NCBI GenBank assembly: GCA_903881085.1
Contig: CAIRSA010000440.1
Coordinates: forward strand, 1 to 43,732
Origin: an uncultured Acidobacteriia bacterium
GTDB lineage: Bacteria > Acidobacteriota > Terriglobia > Bryobacterales > Bryobacteraceae
Reading direction: 5' to 3'
DNA length: 43,732 nt
Shown: positions 1 through 8,262 of the stretch, piece by piece
Layout of the letters: the number at the start of each line of letters is the position of its first letter
Numbering within the stretch: position 1 is the first letter of the stretch
Made by a program: the position numbers and the translations under genes
The notes under the pieces: generated by a model
The model's input: the letters and a program-made list of their open reading frames with translations, nothing else
What the model was told of the DNA's origin: nothing
The model's database searches: none

Positions 1-74
<74 letters not shown>

Positions 75-103
75 TGCAATCGTCCCTAAGTACCCCGAAG
101 GGC

Positions 104-1322
104 TTATCTGACAGTGCGGCATTTGGTCAGCAGAGCAATGAGGGCGCGATGCATTTTTTGCGCGGCTGCCAGGTCGGTCTGCACTGTTGCAAGTTGATCT
201 AGGAAAGCAGGCGTGATTCCCGGCTTGAGAGCCTTCCGCCAGTCGGGCAGTGAGCGGAATTTCTCCAACGGAGTCCGATAGTCGTCGTGCTTGTAGACTC
301 GTCTGATGCGGCCGCGTTTGCCCTCCACCAGTGTGGCGTACCCGCACGGCCGATGGAAGTTCAAGTAAGGGTTGAGGGTTGCCGTATAGAACTTCTGAAA
401 GGCTTCGGCATGCTCGGCGGCGATCGGTCCATAGCCGATTAGCTTGCGGATCACCGAACCATTCTTGCCTTCCACCAAGGCATTGTCGGTGGTGCGATAG
501 GCACGCGACTTGGTGAACTCGGCCAGCAGATTTCCCAGCATCGCCTTCACCGAATAGTTGATGAACTCCGAGCCGTTGTCGCAATGGAAGCCCCGGATAC
601 GGAACGGAAACTGGTGTAGCATAGCTTCCAGAACGGGCAGAATGAAATGCTCTGAGATGGCCTCCACGCAGCCCACCACTTCGAATTGCGTGACTGCATC
701 GACGGCGTTGATGTGAAAGACACCCGGTCTTCCGTCGTGACTGCCCTGATGCACTGTATCGACCCGCAGATAGCCGGGCCTGCCGTTGGGGTTCGGCAAG
801 CGCCGCTCGCCGATCGAGACCTTGGTGGCTTGTGTGTGCTGCACATGGACTCGCAGCTTCCGATAGGCATCGGACCGTCTCAAGTTGTAGATGTGCGACA
901 CCGAGATCTCCGCCAGTCGCGCATAGTCGGGCTGGTGATGAATCTGATGAGCCCGAACGAACAAGTGCCGGATGGCTGGCCCGGATAGATCCTCGTGCGC
1001 GGCATCCATGTCCGCCAGCAGAACGATATCGTCCGGTGTGGCGCTGCGCCAGCTTTCGCCGCACCTGCCGGCAGTCCTGCCAGCGCTCGATTAGCCTCGT
1101 CACCTGGGCCCGGCTTAAGGCGGTGATCTTCATCAGAAACTGCCTTACCAATCCCCGCTGCGTCCGCGGCAGCTTGCTGTAATGCTGATTGCTCAACACG
1201 CTTTCGATGAACGGATAGGCCTCCGCTGAATTCACCGAGAAGTCCAGTTCCCGACTGCCAGTTAGGAAGGCCGCGATGTCCTCCATCGTGAGCCGCTTGA
1301 TGTCTTGCATCATGATTTTCAT
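104..1322 (-). pseudogene. Frameshifted IS transposase (integrase catalytic domain)
   Basis: Two frames together encode one transposase. The N-terminal part starts at the ATG at 1322 (MKIMMQDIKRLTMEDI...) and reads to about 1046. The remaining ~310 residues lie in another frame that continues to the TAA at 104-106. The change of frame falls around 1036-1050, where the protein should pass into a ...TPDDIVLLADMDAAHED... stretch. The second part carries an rve-type DDE triad: D in LRVDTVHQG, D in FHCDNGSEF and E in NALVEGKNG. This resembles IS481/IS3-like cut-and-paste or copy-out transposases. No slippery heptamer is visible at the junction, so programmed frameshifting is unlikely and I call it a pseudogene. 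A single-base sequencing error near the contig end is an alternative. Confidence 0.75.
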
Positions 1323-1355
1323 TCACCAGCAGCATGCTACATTTCTCCCTTCCCT

Positions 1356-1460
1356 CAGGCTCGCCCCGCATTGGAATCGATTGGGCACTCCAGGCTCGCC
1401 TCGCATTGGAACCACTACCCGCCTCCAGGCTCATCTCGCGTTGAACAATTCTGGCGATTG
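1356..1460. repeat. Three tandem 35-bp direct repeats
   Basis: Three copies start exactly 35 bases apart, at 1356, 1391 and 1426. Each opens with CAGGCTC. Copies one and two agree at nearly all of the first 23 bases (CAGGCTCGCC[C/T]CGCATTGGAA). The third is more diverged (CAGGCTCATCTCGCGTTGAA). The second half of each unit varies. They lie just upstream of the transposase start on the minus strand, so subterminal transposase-binding repeats are the likeliest role. Three abutting diverging copies without spacers do not fit CRISPR. Confidence 0.75.
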
Positions 1461-1486
1461 ACTCGTTTCATTGATGGTGGTATAAT
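1458..1486 (+). promoter_or_regulatory. Near-consensus sigma-70 promoter
   Basis: TTGACT (1458-1463) and TATAAT (1481-1486) are separated by exactly 17 bases, an almost perfect housekeeping promoter. Transcription should begin near 1492-1493, only about five bases before the ATG at 1498, so the first gene of the downstream operon would be leaderless or nearly so. No Shine-Dalgarno is present, which agrees. The -35 box overlaps the end of the third 35-bp repeat of the insertion sequence, so the element may supply part of the promoter. Confidence 0.75.
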
Positions 1487-1497
1487 CCTCTACGATT

Positions 1498-2373
1498 ATG
1501 GCCGACCCAAATAAGCTAGAAGATGCCATCAGAAGTATTGTACGCGATGAACTAGGCGCCGTACGAGACTCAGCGGTACCGGTCGCGTGGAAAGATTTAA
1601 TCTGGGCGAGCCTCGCGTTCATTGATTTCTTCCTATTGTTTCTCCTTGTATCAGAAGACACCCTCAACAATGCAAAGGTTAAGTTTTTTTATGAAAAACT
1701 GTTGCCATGGCTTAGTACAACTGTTTTTATTTCTCTGTTCACCGTCTTTAAAGAGCGATCCAAATCGTTTCTGCAACTTCGTTCATTCAAGGTGTTTGTA
1801 GGATCATCATTAATTGTGTTGACTGTCTTTGTCTTCCCTTGGTTTGCAATGAATCCAATTTATGGATCTCCAAATGATGTAGTCGTCAAAATGGATGCGA
1901 CGGCTGTTGATACAAACCGCCCATTAAATTATTCCCTATTGCACCACGATGTGACAGTAGAACCTCGCATCAACTCATCCGAAGTGCATCTCGCGAAATA
2001 TTCAATACCGTTCGGCGCGGGACTGAGCAGCAGTTGGGACCGGAAGCCTCATTGGCCGCCACTTCGAATCACGATTTTGGATCCTGGTATCAATCGCGAA
2101 ACCGTTACATTTACAATTTCTGGTCCGCTAACAAATGATTTCCTTGATGCTCCAGACGAAGTGATATTCCCTAGTTGTGAGAATTGCCAAAGGGACAAAG
2201 ATGCTGGCCCGAACTTTCGCGTAATCGTTAGGAATAAGCAAAGGGCCCAAATCTGGTTCCCCATTGGAAAGTACGGGGTTGTAATTGAGAAAACGGATTG
2301 CCCCAATGAATTCCAATCAGATGTGGTTATAGACAACGACAATGCAATCATTGAAACAAAGACATGCAAATGA
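1498..2373 (+). CDS. Membrane protein of unknown function, first gene of a three-gene operon
   Basis: This 291-residue protein is not one I recognise. A charged N-terminal segment (~1-30) precedes three hydrophobic segments at about residues 33-52, 69-85 and 99-117. A hydrophilic domain of about 170 residues follows. By charge the C-terminal domain is probably outside the cytoplasm. It has a CxxC pair (PSCENCQ) and two more cysteines near its end (TDCPNE, TKTCK), which could form disulfides. The start follows from the promoter at 1458-1486. The stop overlaps the next ATG by four bases (ATGA at 2370-2373), which indicates translational coupling. Base composition is visibly more AT-rich than the flanking core genes, suggesting acquisition from elsewhere. 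Confidence 0.7.
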   Translation: MADPNKLEDAIRSIVRDELGAVRDSAVPVAWKDLIWASLAFIDFFLLFLLVSEDTLNNAKVKFFYEKLLPWLSTTVFISLFTVFKERSKSFLQLRSFKVFVGSSLIVLTVFVFPWFAMNPIYGSPNDVVVKMDATAVDTNRPLNYSLLHHDVTVEPRINSSEVHLAKYSIPFGAGLSSSWDRKPHWPPLRITILDPGINRETVTFTISGPLTNDFLDAPDEVIFPSCENCQRDKDAGPNFRVIVRNKQRAQIWFPIGKYGVVIEKTDCPNEFQSDVVIDNDNAIIETKTCK

Positions 2374-2870
2374 AACATCAATTAGCAATTCTGATTGTTC
2401 TGACGACTTGCTGGACCTCTCCGCTGTGGCAGCAGCCACCAAGTGCGCGTTCATCTCTACGCACAAGGGAAAGGTTCTATCTAATTTCGGATACATTATC
2501 TTCAAATTCCTTGGTTTCCCAATCGCTTGTTAATCTAATGCCTAACTGCACATCTTCTCGTGTTTCTTGTAAGATGACTGTTGATCCAAGATGCCCGGCC
2601 GGCTCGGAATGCGAAATGGTATCAATGACTTTCTTCGAGTCCCAAAAGGAGCTTCAGATTAAGTTCAAGGATTGTCCAGTGAGTCAAGAGACCTTCAGCA
2701 TCTCATGCAAAAGTAAGCTGGAGTGTGAACAACGCCTTCAACGGTATGGGCTGCCGATCTTTAGGTGCCATCACAAGAACAGTCACGATGGCACTTACAA
2801 CTCAAACCGGGATGATGAAAATTGTAAATGCGCCAACTCAACTCCGAGTAGTCCAGCTAAACGCAAATGA
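2370..2870 (+). CDS. Small cysteine-rich exported protein, unknown function
   Basis: The protein is about 166 residues long. The start at 2370 (MKHQLAILIVLTTCW...) is chosen because it makes an ATGA overlap with the gene before and places a hydrophobic signal sequence at the N-terminus. An upstream ATG at 2364 adds two residues. The mature part carries about eleven cysteines, such as NCTSSRVSC, RCPAGSEC, FKDCP, SISCKSKLEC and NCKC, which suggests a disulfide-stabilised extracytoplasmic protein. The C-terminus is basic. I see no catalytic motif. The stop overlaps the following gene as ATGA (2867-2870), so the three genes should be made together. The family is unknown to me. Confidence 0.6.
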   Translation: MKHQLAILIVLTTCWTSPLWQQPPSARSSLRTRERFYLISDTLSSNSLVSQSLVNLMPNCTSSRVSCKMTVDPRCPAGSECEMVSMTFFESQKELQIKFKDCPVSQETFSISCKSKLECEQRLQRYGLPIFRCHHKNSHDGTYNSNRDDENCKCANSTPSSPAKRK

Positions 2871-4612
2871 AACACACGAAACAGTTTTTGATGCTCTCGC
2901 TCCATGCTCTCTTTTTATCAACTGTCTCCTACTCGGAAGTGAGATATCCTGGATGTCCAGATGCCCAGAGTAATGAGTACAGGATCCGCGAAGTTTACGA
3001 TGGATATCGTGGAGGTCTTCCCAACAGGCTTAGACTAGGAATTAAGCCGGACGATCCATATGATCCCCAAAGTGTTTCCGACGCTGCAATTGATTTAAGG
3101 ATCCTCGTTCGAACAGCAGCCAAACGGACCATGCGCCAATCAAACGTGGTGAGCCTAGGCTTCGTTTCCTGGAATTGCGAGAACGTAGACAAGTTCAACA
3201 AACAACTAGACATAGTATTTCATCCAGTTGAAATCACTGTACCAAGTTCCGCCGGCATGGTTTCATTCGATAGCCGCCCTGCTCCTACTATTCCCATTAA
3301 TCCCGACCTAAGGGTGAAACTCGCTGAATTGTTGCACCCCTCTCTTTTGGTCGACTACAGCCCCGCCACCAGGTTTTCGGCTGGAGCACGGTTTTCCACA
3401 ATGATTCGAAACCCCTTCTCCTCGCAGGGAGGCGAGATCCAAATCACCGGATCCGGACTAAAAAGCACTTCGACCGCTTATTACACGACTGCTTTGGACC
3501 TCCGGGTTGCACCTGGAGGAGACACGGTTTCTATTGTTCCGGCTGTCCGAATTGAGGCGAGCGAGAGCCCGTTTTTCAGCCAGCGCTTTCGGACGTTGGC
3601 CGCGCACATAGGGCCGGTCTTTGAGCGGAGATTGTTGAACAACTTTTTTAGTTGGATGCAAATCGGTGGCGGACTGCGAGTTTCGAACAATCGATTGACT
3701 CAAGACAGAAACGAGCACCCGGCAGCGATCCAGAATGAGATAGCTGGTGAATGGCATTTTGCAGCTGACAGTTTTGCAGGAGGAGGCTTTACGAGAGTTG
3801 GTTTCTGGACGGATGTCGGCAAAGCTCTCGACTGTAAGATGTCGTTGGTTGGTATGACTCCGCAGAGTTCAATGTGCACACCGTCTGCTCCAATCACTCG
3901 CTTCCAGCGCTACGCTTTCGCCGCGCACCATAGCCGTACTTTTCGGTCCACGGACATAGAAATCATTGGCGGCGGTGGAACTTCCTCCGGTGACTGGCCG
4001 CTTTTTCGAGATTACGTGGGTGGATACCAATACGATTTTCCATTGTTTGAAAGCCGCGAGGGTCTGTCAATGTCATCAGTCCCATATGGGGCTTTCTTGC
4101 GAAGCCACGGAACGCGCCAGAATGGTCCGATCGCTGACTCTTACTTGCACGCCAATTTAACGATTGGCTTGCACGTGCCAAAGCTCGAAAAGCCAATCGT
4201 GGGATGCGCAGCCCACAAAAACTGCGCAGACGAATCGGCTGAAGCCTTGGGTACGTTGGAGAACTTGCTTATGGAAAACTATCTGATCAAGGGGGAGGAT
4301 CCGGAGTCGGCAAGAAGGCATGTCCTGAGGGACACTAGGGAAGTGGAACCGATCATCTCATACCTTCTGGCTCGTGGGAGTCGATTTTCGGTACGACCAG
4401 TCATAATGCTCGATGTAGCGCGGTTAACAGGCGATGAATTCCCCGTGCCAGTTTACGATTTGGCGGCGGGGCCTGGGCTTCGCATTTCGTGGCCAGGTGC
4501 CAGGCTTGAGGCAGGATATATGTACAGCAGTGGCTATCGCACTCTGGGATCGCTGATTGTGCGGCTAAGGCTGGATTCTCTGCGGAAAGTCCCCCGTTTT
4601 CAAGGTAGGTAG
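2867..4612 (+). CDS. Large exported protein of unknown function, possibly envelope-associated
   Basis: This 581-residue protein starts with a signal peptide (MKHTKQFLMLSLHALFLSTVSYSE), with likely cleavage near residue 24. It begins inside the stop of the preceding gene (ATGA). Residues ~150-330 and the last ~80 residues alternate polar and hydrophobic positions in Gly/Ser-rich strands, for example GGEIQITGSGLKS and LGSLIVRLRLDSL. That is compatible with a beta-barrel or beta-sandwich, but this is only a pattern impression. The C-terminus does not end in a classic aromatic barrel signal. A pair of cysteines lies in IVGCAAHKNCADE. With the two upstream genes it may form one envelope assembly. 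Confidence 0.6.
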   Translation: MKHTKQFLMLSLHALFLSTVSYSEVRYPGCPDAQSNEYRIREVYDGYRGGLPNRLRLGIKPDDPYDPQSVSDAAIDLRILVRTAAKRTMRQSNVVSLGFVSWNCENVDKFNKQLDIVFHPVEITVPSSAGMVSFDSRPAPTIPINPDLRVKLAELLHPSLLVDYSPATRFSAGARFSTMIRNPFSSQGGEIQITGSGLKSTSTAYYTTALDLRVAPGGDTVSIVPAVRIEASESPFFSQRFRTLAAHIGPVFERRLLNNFFSWMQIGGGLRVSNNRLTQDRNEHPAAIQNEIAGEWHFAADSFAGGGFTRVGFWTDVGKALDCKMSLVGMTPQSSMCTPSAPITRFQRYAFAAHHSRTFRSTDIEIIGGGGTSSGDWPLFRDYVGGYQYDFPLFESREGLSMSSVPYGAFLRSHGTRQNGPIADSYLHANLTIGLHVPKLEKPIVGCAAHKNCADESAEALGTLENLLMENYLIKGEDPESARRHVLRDTREVEPIISYLLARGSRFSVRPVIMLDVARLTGDEFPVPVYDLAAGPGLRISWPGARLEAGYMYSSGYRTLGSLIVRLRLDSLRKVPRFQGR

Positions 4613-4794
4613 ATTCAACTTGAATCATTCGTCGCAGGCCGCCTGCGAAATGAGGAGTCAACCGCAATGGAATGCAGCCGTGGCTGAAGTATGTCCGCTC
4701 CCCCTGCCGGTAGCACGAACTGCCTGTGCAAACAGAAACCGCGAAACCGTAGCTGTTGCTGAATGCAGTTTCAAAAAGATAGGAGGGAAACCCG

Positions 4795-6210
4795 CTACAG
4801 CGTGGCGAGTTTCCTTGAAGTAGCCGGCTTCAGCAACTTCGCCAGCCGGGCCACTTCTTCCGGCTTGCGCTTAGCCAGGTTGTCGTTTTCCCGCGGGTCA
4901 TTCTTGCGGTCAAACAACAGCTCCTTTTCCGGACTATCCTCCATGGCGAATCCGCGCACTAACTTGTAGCGGCCGTCACTTACCATCCGCCACTCGTTGA
5001 GGCCTGATAGTAAGTGCGTGCGGTGGGTCTTCGTCCGCCCTTCAAGCAGGCCACGGAATGACCGGCTATCCATGTCACTGGGGCGCGACACTCCAGCATA
5101 ATCCAGATACGTCGCGGCAAGGTCCATTACACTGACCAGCGCGTCGCTGCTGACACCTTTCGCCACACCGGGGCCGGCCACAACCAGCGGCACACCCACG
5201 GAAGCCTGCAGCGGCTTGTTCTTGCCCCACATGTTATGGTCGCCCAGCATTTCGCCGTGATCGCTGCTGAAAACGATGATCGTGTTATCGTACTCTCCGC
5301 GCGATTTCAGCAGGTCAATGTAAATACCAAGCCAGCGATCGACGTTTTCAATCATCGCCGAATAGTTCTGGCGGATGAGTTGGTGCGTGGCGGCATTGTA
5401 TTCGCTCGAATGGTTCGGCGCCGGCAATTTGAGTGCCCGGCACTGTTTTTCCATTGATGCCGTAATGTCCATTGGAGGATGAGGCCCGGTGAAATTCACC
5501 ATCAGGTGCCACGGCTTGTCCTTCGGCGAAGCCTTGATCAGATCGATACCATTTTGCGCCAGCCAGTTGTCGCAGTAGGCGTCATCGGGCAAGGCTGTCG
5601 GGAACGTATCGGTGTACCCCTTGCGCTTCTCAAAGTCCTCGACATGCACATGCATCAGCTGGCGCTTTTGCAGGTAGGTCATGTAAGGGTCGTAGGGCGT
5701 TACTTTGCCCTTCATGGCGTCGTGCTTGCCGGCATTATTCACGCCATCGGAAAAGCCCCAATCGGCCAGGTGCAATTTGCCATCCAGGCCCTGGTTGTTA
5801 CTTTTCTTCGCCAAGTCCACCTTGCCGCAACAGGTGACATGATAGCCGCTGTCGCGCAGCAAGCGATAGTAAGTGCGCTGCTCCATCGGGTAGTCTACGG
5901 AATTATTAACAACGCCACACCGGTCATATTCCTTGCCTGAAGCCAAACACGCGCGGGAGGGCGCGCACAACGGAGACGCCACAACAGCCTGTTTGAAACT
6001 CACCCCCCGCGCGGCAAGTTGATTCAGATTGGGCGTGCGAACGCCGCTTTCGGGGTTCAACCCCGTCCAATCGAACCGCAACTGATCGGGAAAGATGAAG
6101 AGAATATTTGGCCGGCGTGAGGGCTGTGCTTGCGCGCCCAGTAACGGCAGTGCAGCCACAGCGGCCAGGTTGCGCAGCATGTCACGACGAGTTGGTGATA
6201 GAAAGCTCAT
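4795..6210 (-). CDS. Tat-exported type I sulfatase
   Basis: A 471-residue member of the alkaline-phosphatase-like sulfatase superfamily, predicted to hydrolyse sulfate esters of a sugar or small molecule outside the cytoplasm. The N-terminus (MSFLSPTRRDMLRNLAAVAALPLLGAQA, shown in two parts: SPTRRDML and a hydrophobic run) is a twin-arginine signal. The active-site signature is LCAPSRACLASGK, with Cys82 as the residue converted to formylglycine (CxPSR). Metal ligands are visible in FPDQ (Asp42) and SSDHGEMLGDH. Length is usual for choline-sulfatase/arylsulfatase-like proteins. It lies 52 bases downstream of a same-strand secreted hydrolase. A formylglycine-generating-like domain is encoded at 26457-28214, but a dedicated link is not shown. 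Confidence 0.9.
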   Translation of the reverse strand: MSFLSPTRRDMLRNLAAVAALPLLGAQAQPSRRPNILFIFPDQLRFDWTGLNPESGVRTPNLNQLAARGVSFKQAVVASPLCAPSRACLASGKEYDRCGVVNNSVDYPMEQRTYYRLLRDSGYHVTCCGKVDLAKKSNNQGLDGKLHLADWGFSDGVNNAGKHDAMKGKVTPYDPYMTYLQKRQLMHVHVEDFEKRKGYTDTFPTALPDDAYCDNWLAQNGIDLIKASPKDKPWHLMVNFTGPHPPMDITASMEKQCRALKLPAPNHSSEYNAATHQLIRQNYSAMIENVDRWLGIYIDLLKSRGEYDNTIIVFSSDHGEMLGDHNMWGKNKPLQASVGVPLVVAGPGVAKGVSSDALVSVMDLAATYLDYAGVSRPSDMDSRSFRGLLEGRTKTHRTHLLSGLNEWRMVSDGRYKLVRGFAMEDSPEKELLFDRKNDPRENDNLAKRKPEEVARLAKLLKPATSRKLATL

Positions 6211-6262
6211 TTTGATATGAAGCCAGTCTACACAAAAAACACAACCCGATGTTGACGTCTGC

Positions 6263-8119
6263 TTAACGTGCCCCCAAGACGCCGCCCAACGATCCGAACG
6301 CGATGGCCGGTGTCAGGTCCAAAGCAGCGGCGCGCACGGACGCATCCCTCGCTAAAGCGCGGACCGCGTCAAAGCCGCCCGCATGTTGCAATCCTGGAAT
6401 GAAGAGCGTCTTGGCGATCTCCTCGTCCGTGGTAGGGCGCAACTCGGTCTCCAACTTCAGCCCCACCGGCACCGGCGAAACCGCTGCGGCCATCATGCAC
6501 CAAGGGCTGGCATGAGTGGAACAAACCAACGTGATGCGATCGCGCCCCAGCTGTTTCATATAGGCAATCGTAGTTAGAATATCCTGAACGCGATTCACGT
6601 CATCGCTGTGCTGGTAAGTGAGAAACGCCGGAGGAGAAATATGTGGACTCTTCGTTACCGCGGCATGAAACACTTCCACGCGAAACTTTGCAGCGGAACT
6701 GGATAAACCGGTCCATGCCGCGGCACCGATGGAGTTGGCGCTCAGGGTTTGATTGTCAATGAGGATCGCAACGTTGCCGCCAGACAGTGTCTGCCATTCG
6801 CCCAGCACATGCTCGCCAGAATGATCCGGCTCCAATATCAGCTTTGCGTCATGTTGAGAAGCAGACACCTGGTGCGGCCATTGGAAGCCCAACACACCAG
6901 TCAGCCTCTCGCGCATTTGCCGCAAGTTCAACCGCGCATTCACCTGCCGCATCTGGTTCTTCCACAGATCGAACAACTGCCGCGGTCCAAGATCAAGCAG
7001 TGTCGGCTGACGATTTATCAGCAATTCCTCGGGGCGCAGATCCGCGGCTTCTGATTCATGAGGAGCGGCCCCCATCGGCTCATTCAGCAGATGGCGCTGA
7101 AAGAACGCGTAGACGGCTTCCCGGCTCTGCTGGTTGTAGTTATGGGGCGATCGAACGTGTGCGCAACCAACCATTTCTCCATGCCCGAATAAGCGGTAGA
7201 TGGCGGTCACAGCGGGGAACTCAATCATCGGCGTAGCCCTGGTCCAATCCCCAGTGGCTGAAACCATAAGCATCGGCTTGGGAGCGATAATCGAGGCGAT
7301 CTCCACGTTGTTTGTGCCGTTACGCAAGCCTGGAGCGATCTCGCAGGCATCGTCACCTTGAAACGAAGCCGACACCATATCCACCGGCGCGGAAGCCTTG
7401 ATGCGGTCATCCACCGCAGCCAACAAAATAGTTTGCGTTGCTCCGCCTGATGCGCCGGTGACGCCAACCCGGGTATTGTCCACTTCGGAGAGCGAGACAA
7501 GCAAGTCCAGCGCACGAATCGAATTCCACAGCTGCAATCCAAGTGGACTGTACGACCATAACATCTCCGTTGCCGTGGCGCCGAACACATGCGGGGTCTG
7601 GCGCGTATCGTTATAGCCCACCATGTCGTAAGCAAATGCGGCAAATCCCTGCGCTGCCAAGTTGGCGCAAAGCGCCGGGACCGAATAGGTGGCGGTGTTG
7701 TGAACACGCCCATTTTTCCAGTGTCCATGAGGCACCAGAATTCCAGGATGCCTGCCAGTTGTCACCGGCAGATACAAATTGCCCGCGACAAAATAGCCGG
7801 GGAACGACTCAAAAAGGACTTTTTCAACCGTATACTGGCCCTCACGCTGCTTCCCAAATCTTTTGGCATGCAGCGGCCCATTATGGGGCAGTTGATCGAC
7901 GCCAGCGGCGACCAGAATCTGGCTCCGAAGGGTCAGTCTGCGTTCCTCCCATTCGCGCAACGATGCATACTCCCGCATGCGGAAGTGTGTCTTCGCGTCA
8001 AATCGCAGGCTTAGTCGGACATCGGGCGGAATGCCGCTCGGCGGCTCCGCGGCGAAGCCCAATCCAGAAAGAAGAATGAGCGTTGCATACCTGGTGAAAC
8101 TTCTTGCCAAATCAAGCAT
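6263..8119 (-). CDS. Secreted alpha/beta hydrolase, acetyl xylan esterase-like
   Basis: A 618-residue protein with a signal peptide (ends near GFAAEPPSG). The N-terminal half has the alpha/beta-hydrolase fold of acetyl xylan esterase/dienelactone hydrolase-type proteins. The nucleophile elbow is GASGG with Ser224, the probable acid is Asp291 in SATGDW, and the probable base is His326 in RSPHNYN. The second half (~350-618) looks like a further hydrolase-like region without a clear catalytic triad. The motif VLFESFPGY is shared with the protein encoded at 24433-26457 (VLFESRPGF), so the two are distant paralogues. It is transcribed towards the sulfatase gene and may share its mRNA. The substrate is unknown; an acylated plant or microbial polysaccharide is a reasonable guess. 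Confidence 0.8.
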   Translation of the reverse strand: MLDLARSFTRYATLILLSGLGFAAEPPSGIPPDVRLSLRFDAKTHFRMREYASLREWEERRLTLRSQILVAAGVDQLPHNGPLHAKRFGKQREGQYTVEKVLFESFPGYFVAGNLYLPVTTGRHPGILVPHGHWKNGRVHNTATYSVPALCANLAAQGFAAFAYDMVGYNDTRQTPHVFGATATEMLWSYSPLGLQLWNSIRALDLLVSLSEVDNTRVGVTGASGGATQTILLAAVDDRIKASAPVDMVSASFQGDDACEIAPGLRNGTNNVEIASIIAPKPMLMVSATGDWTRATPMIEFPAVTAIYRLFGHGEMVGCAHVRSPHNYNQQSREAVYAFFQRHLLNEPMGAAPHESEAADLRPEELLINRQPTLLDLGPRQLFDLWKNQMRQVNARLNLRQMRERLTGVLGFQWPHQVSASQHDAKLILEPDHSGEHVLGEWQTLSGGNVAILIDNQTLSANSIGAAAWTGLSSSAAKFRVEVFHAAVTKSPHISPPAFLTYQHSDDVNRVQDILTTIAYMKQLGRDRITLVCSTHASPWCMMAAAVSPVPVGLKLETELRPTTDEEIAKTLFIPGLQHAGGFDAVRALARDASVRAAALDLTPAIAFGSLGGVLGAR

Positions 8120-8262
8120 AGTTTATTGGAAGGCAATGCAAATCCCCGGAGTTGAAGCTGTAGTTTATATACGTATCGAAAGACCACACCGTTACCTGAT
8201 CCTGGTTACAGCTGTAACAATCATGAAGTCTTTTTAATCCCTGTTGCTATCATAGTAACTGA

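Larger units (their letters stand above)
75..1460 (-). mobile_element. Degenerate insertion sequence with rve-type transposase
   Basis: The segment holds a single DDE integrase-fold transposase reading frame on the minus strand, broken by a frameshift, and three 35-bp direct repeats upstream of the transposase start (1356-1460). The repeats probably belong to the element end, where transposase would bind. I could not find a convincing inverted-repeat partner at the left end, where the sequence runs into the poly-C tract after 75. The right limit is set at the end of the third repeat, where a housekeeping-type promoter for the next operon begins. The element looks inactive. Boundaries are approximate. 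Confidence 0.65.

Noticed and set aside
1356..1460. CRISPR array
   Set aside because: Only three abutting and diverging repeats, no unique spacers and no cas genes.
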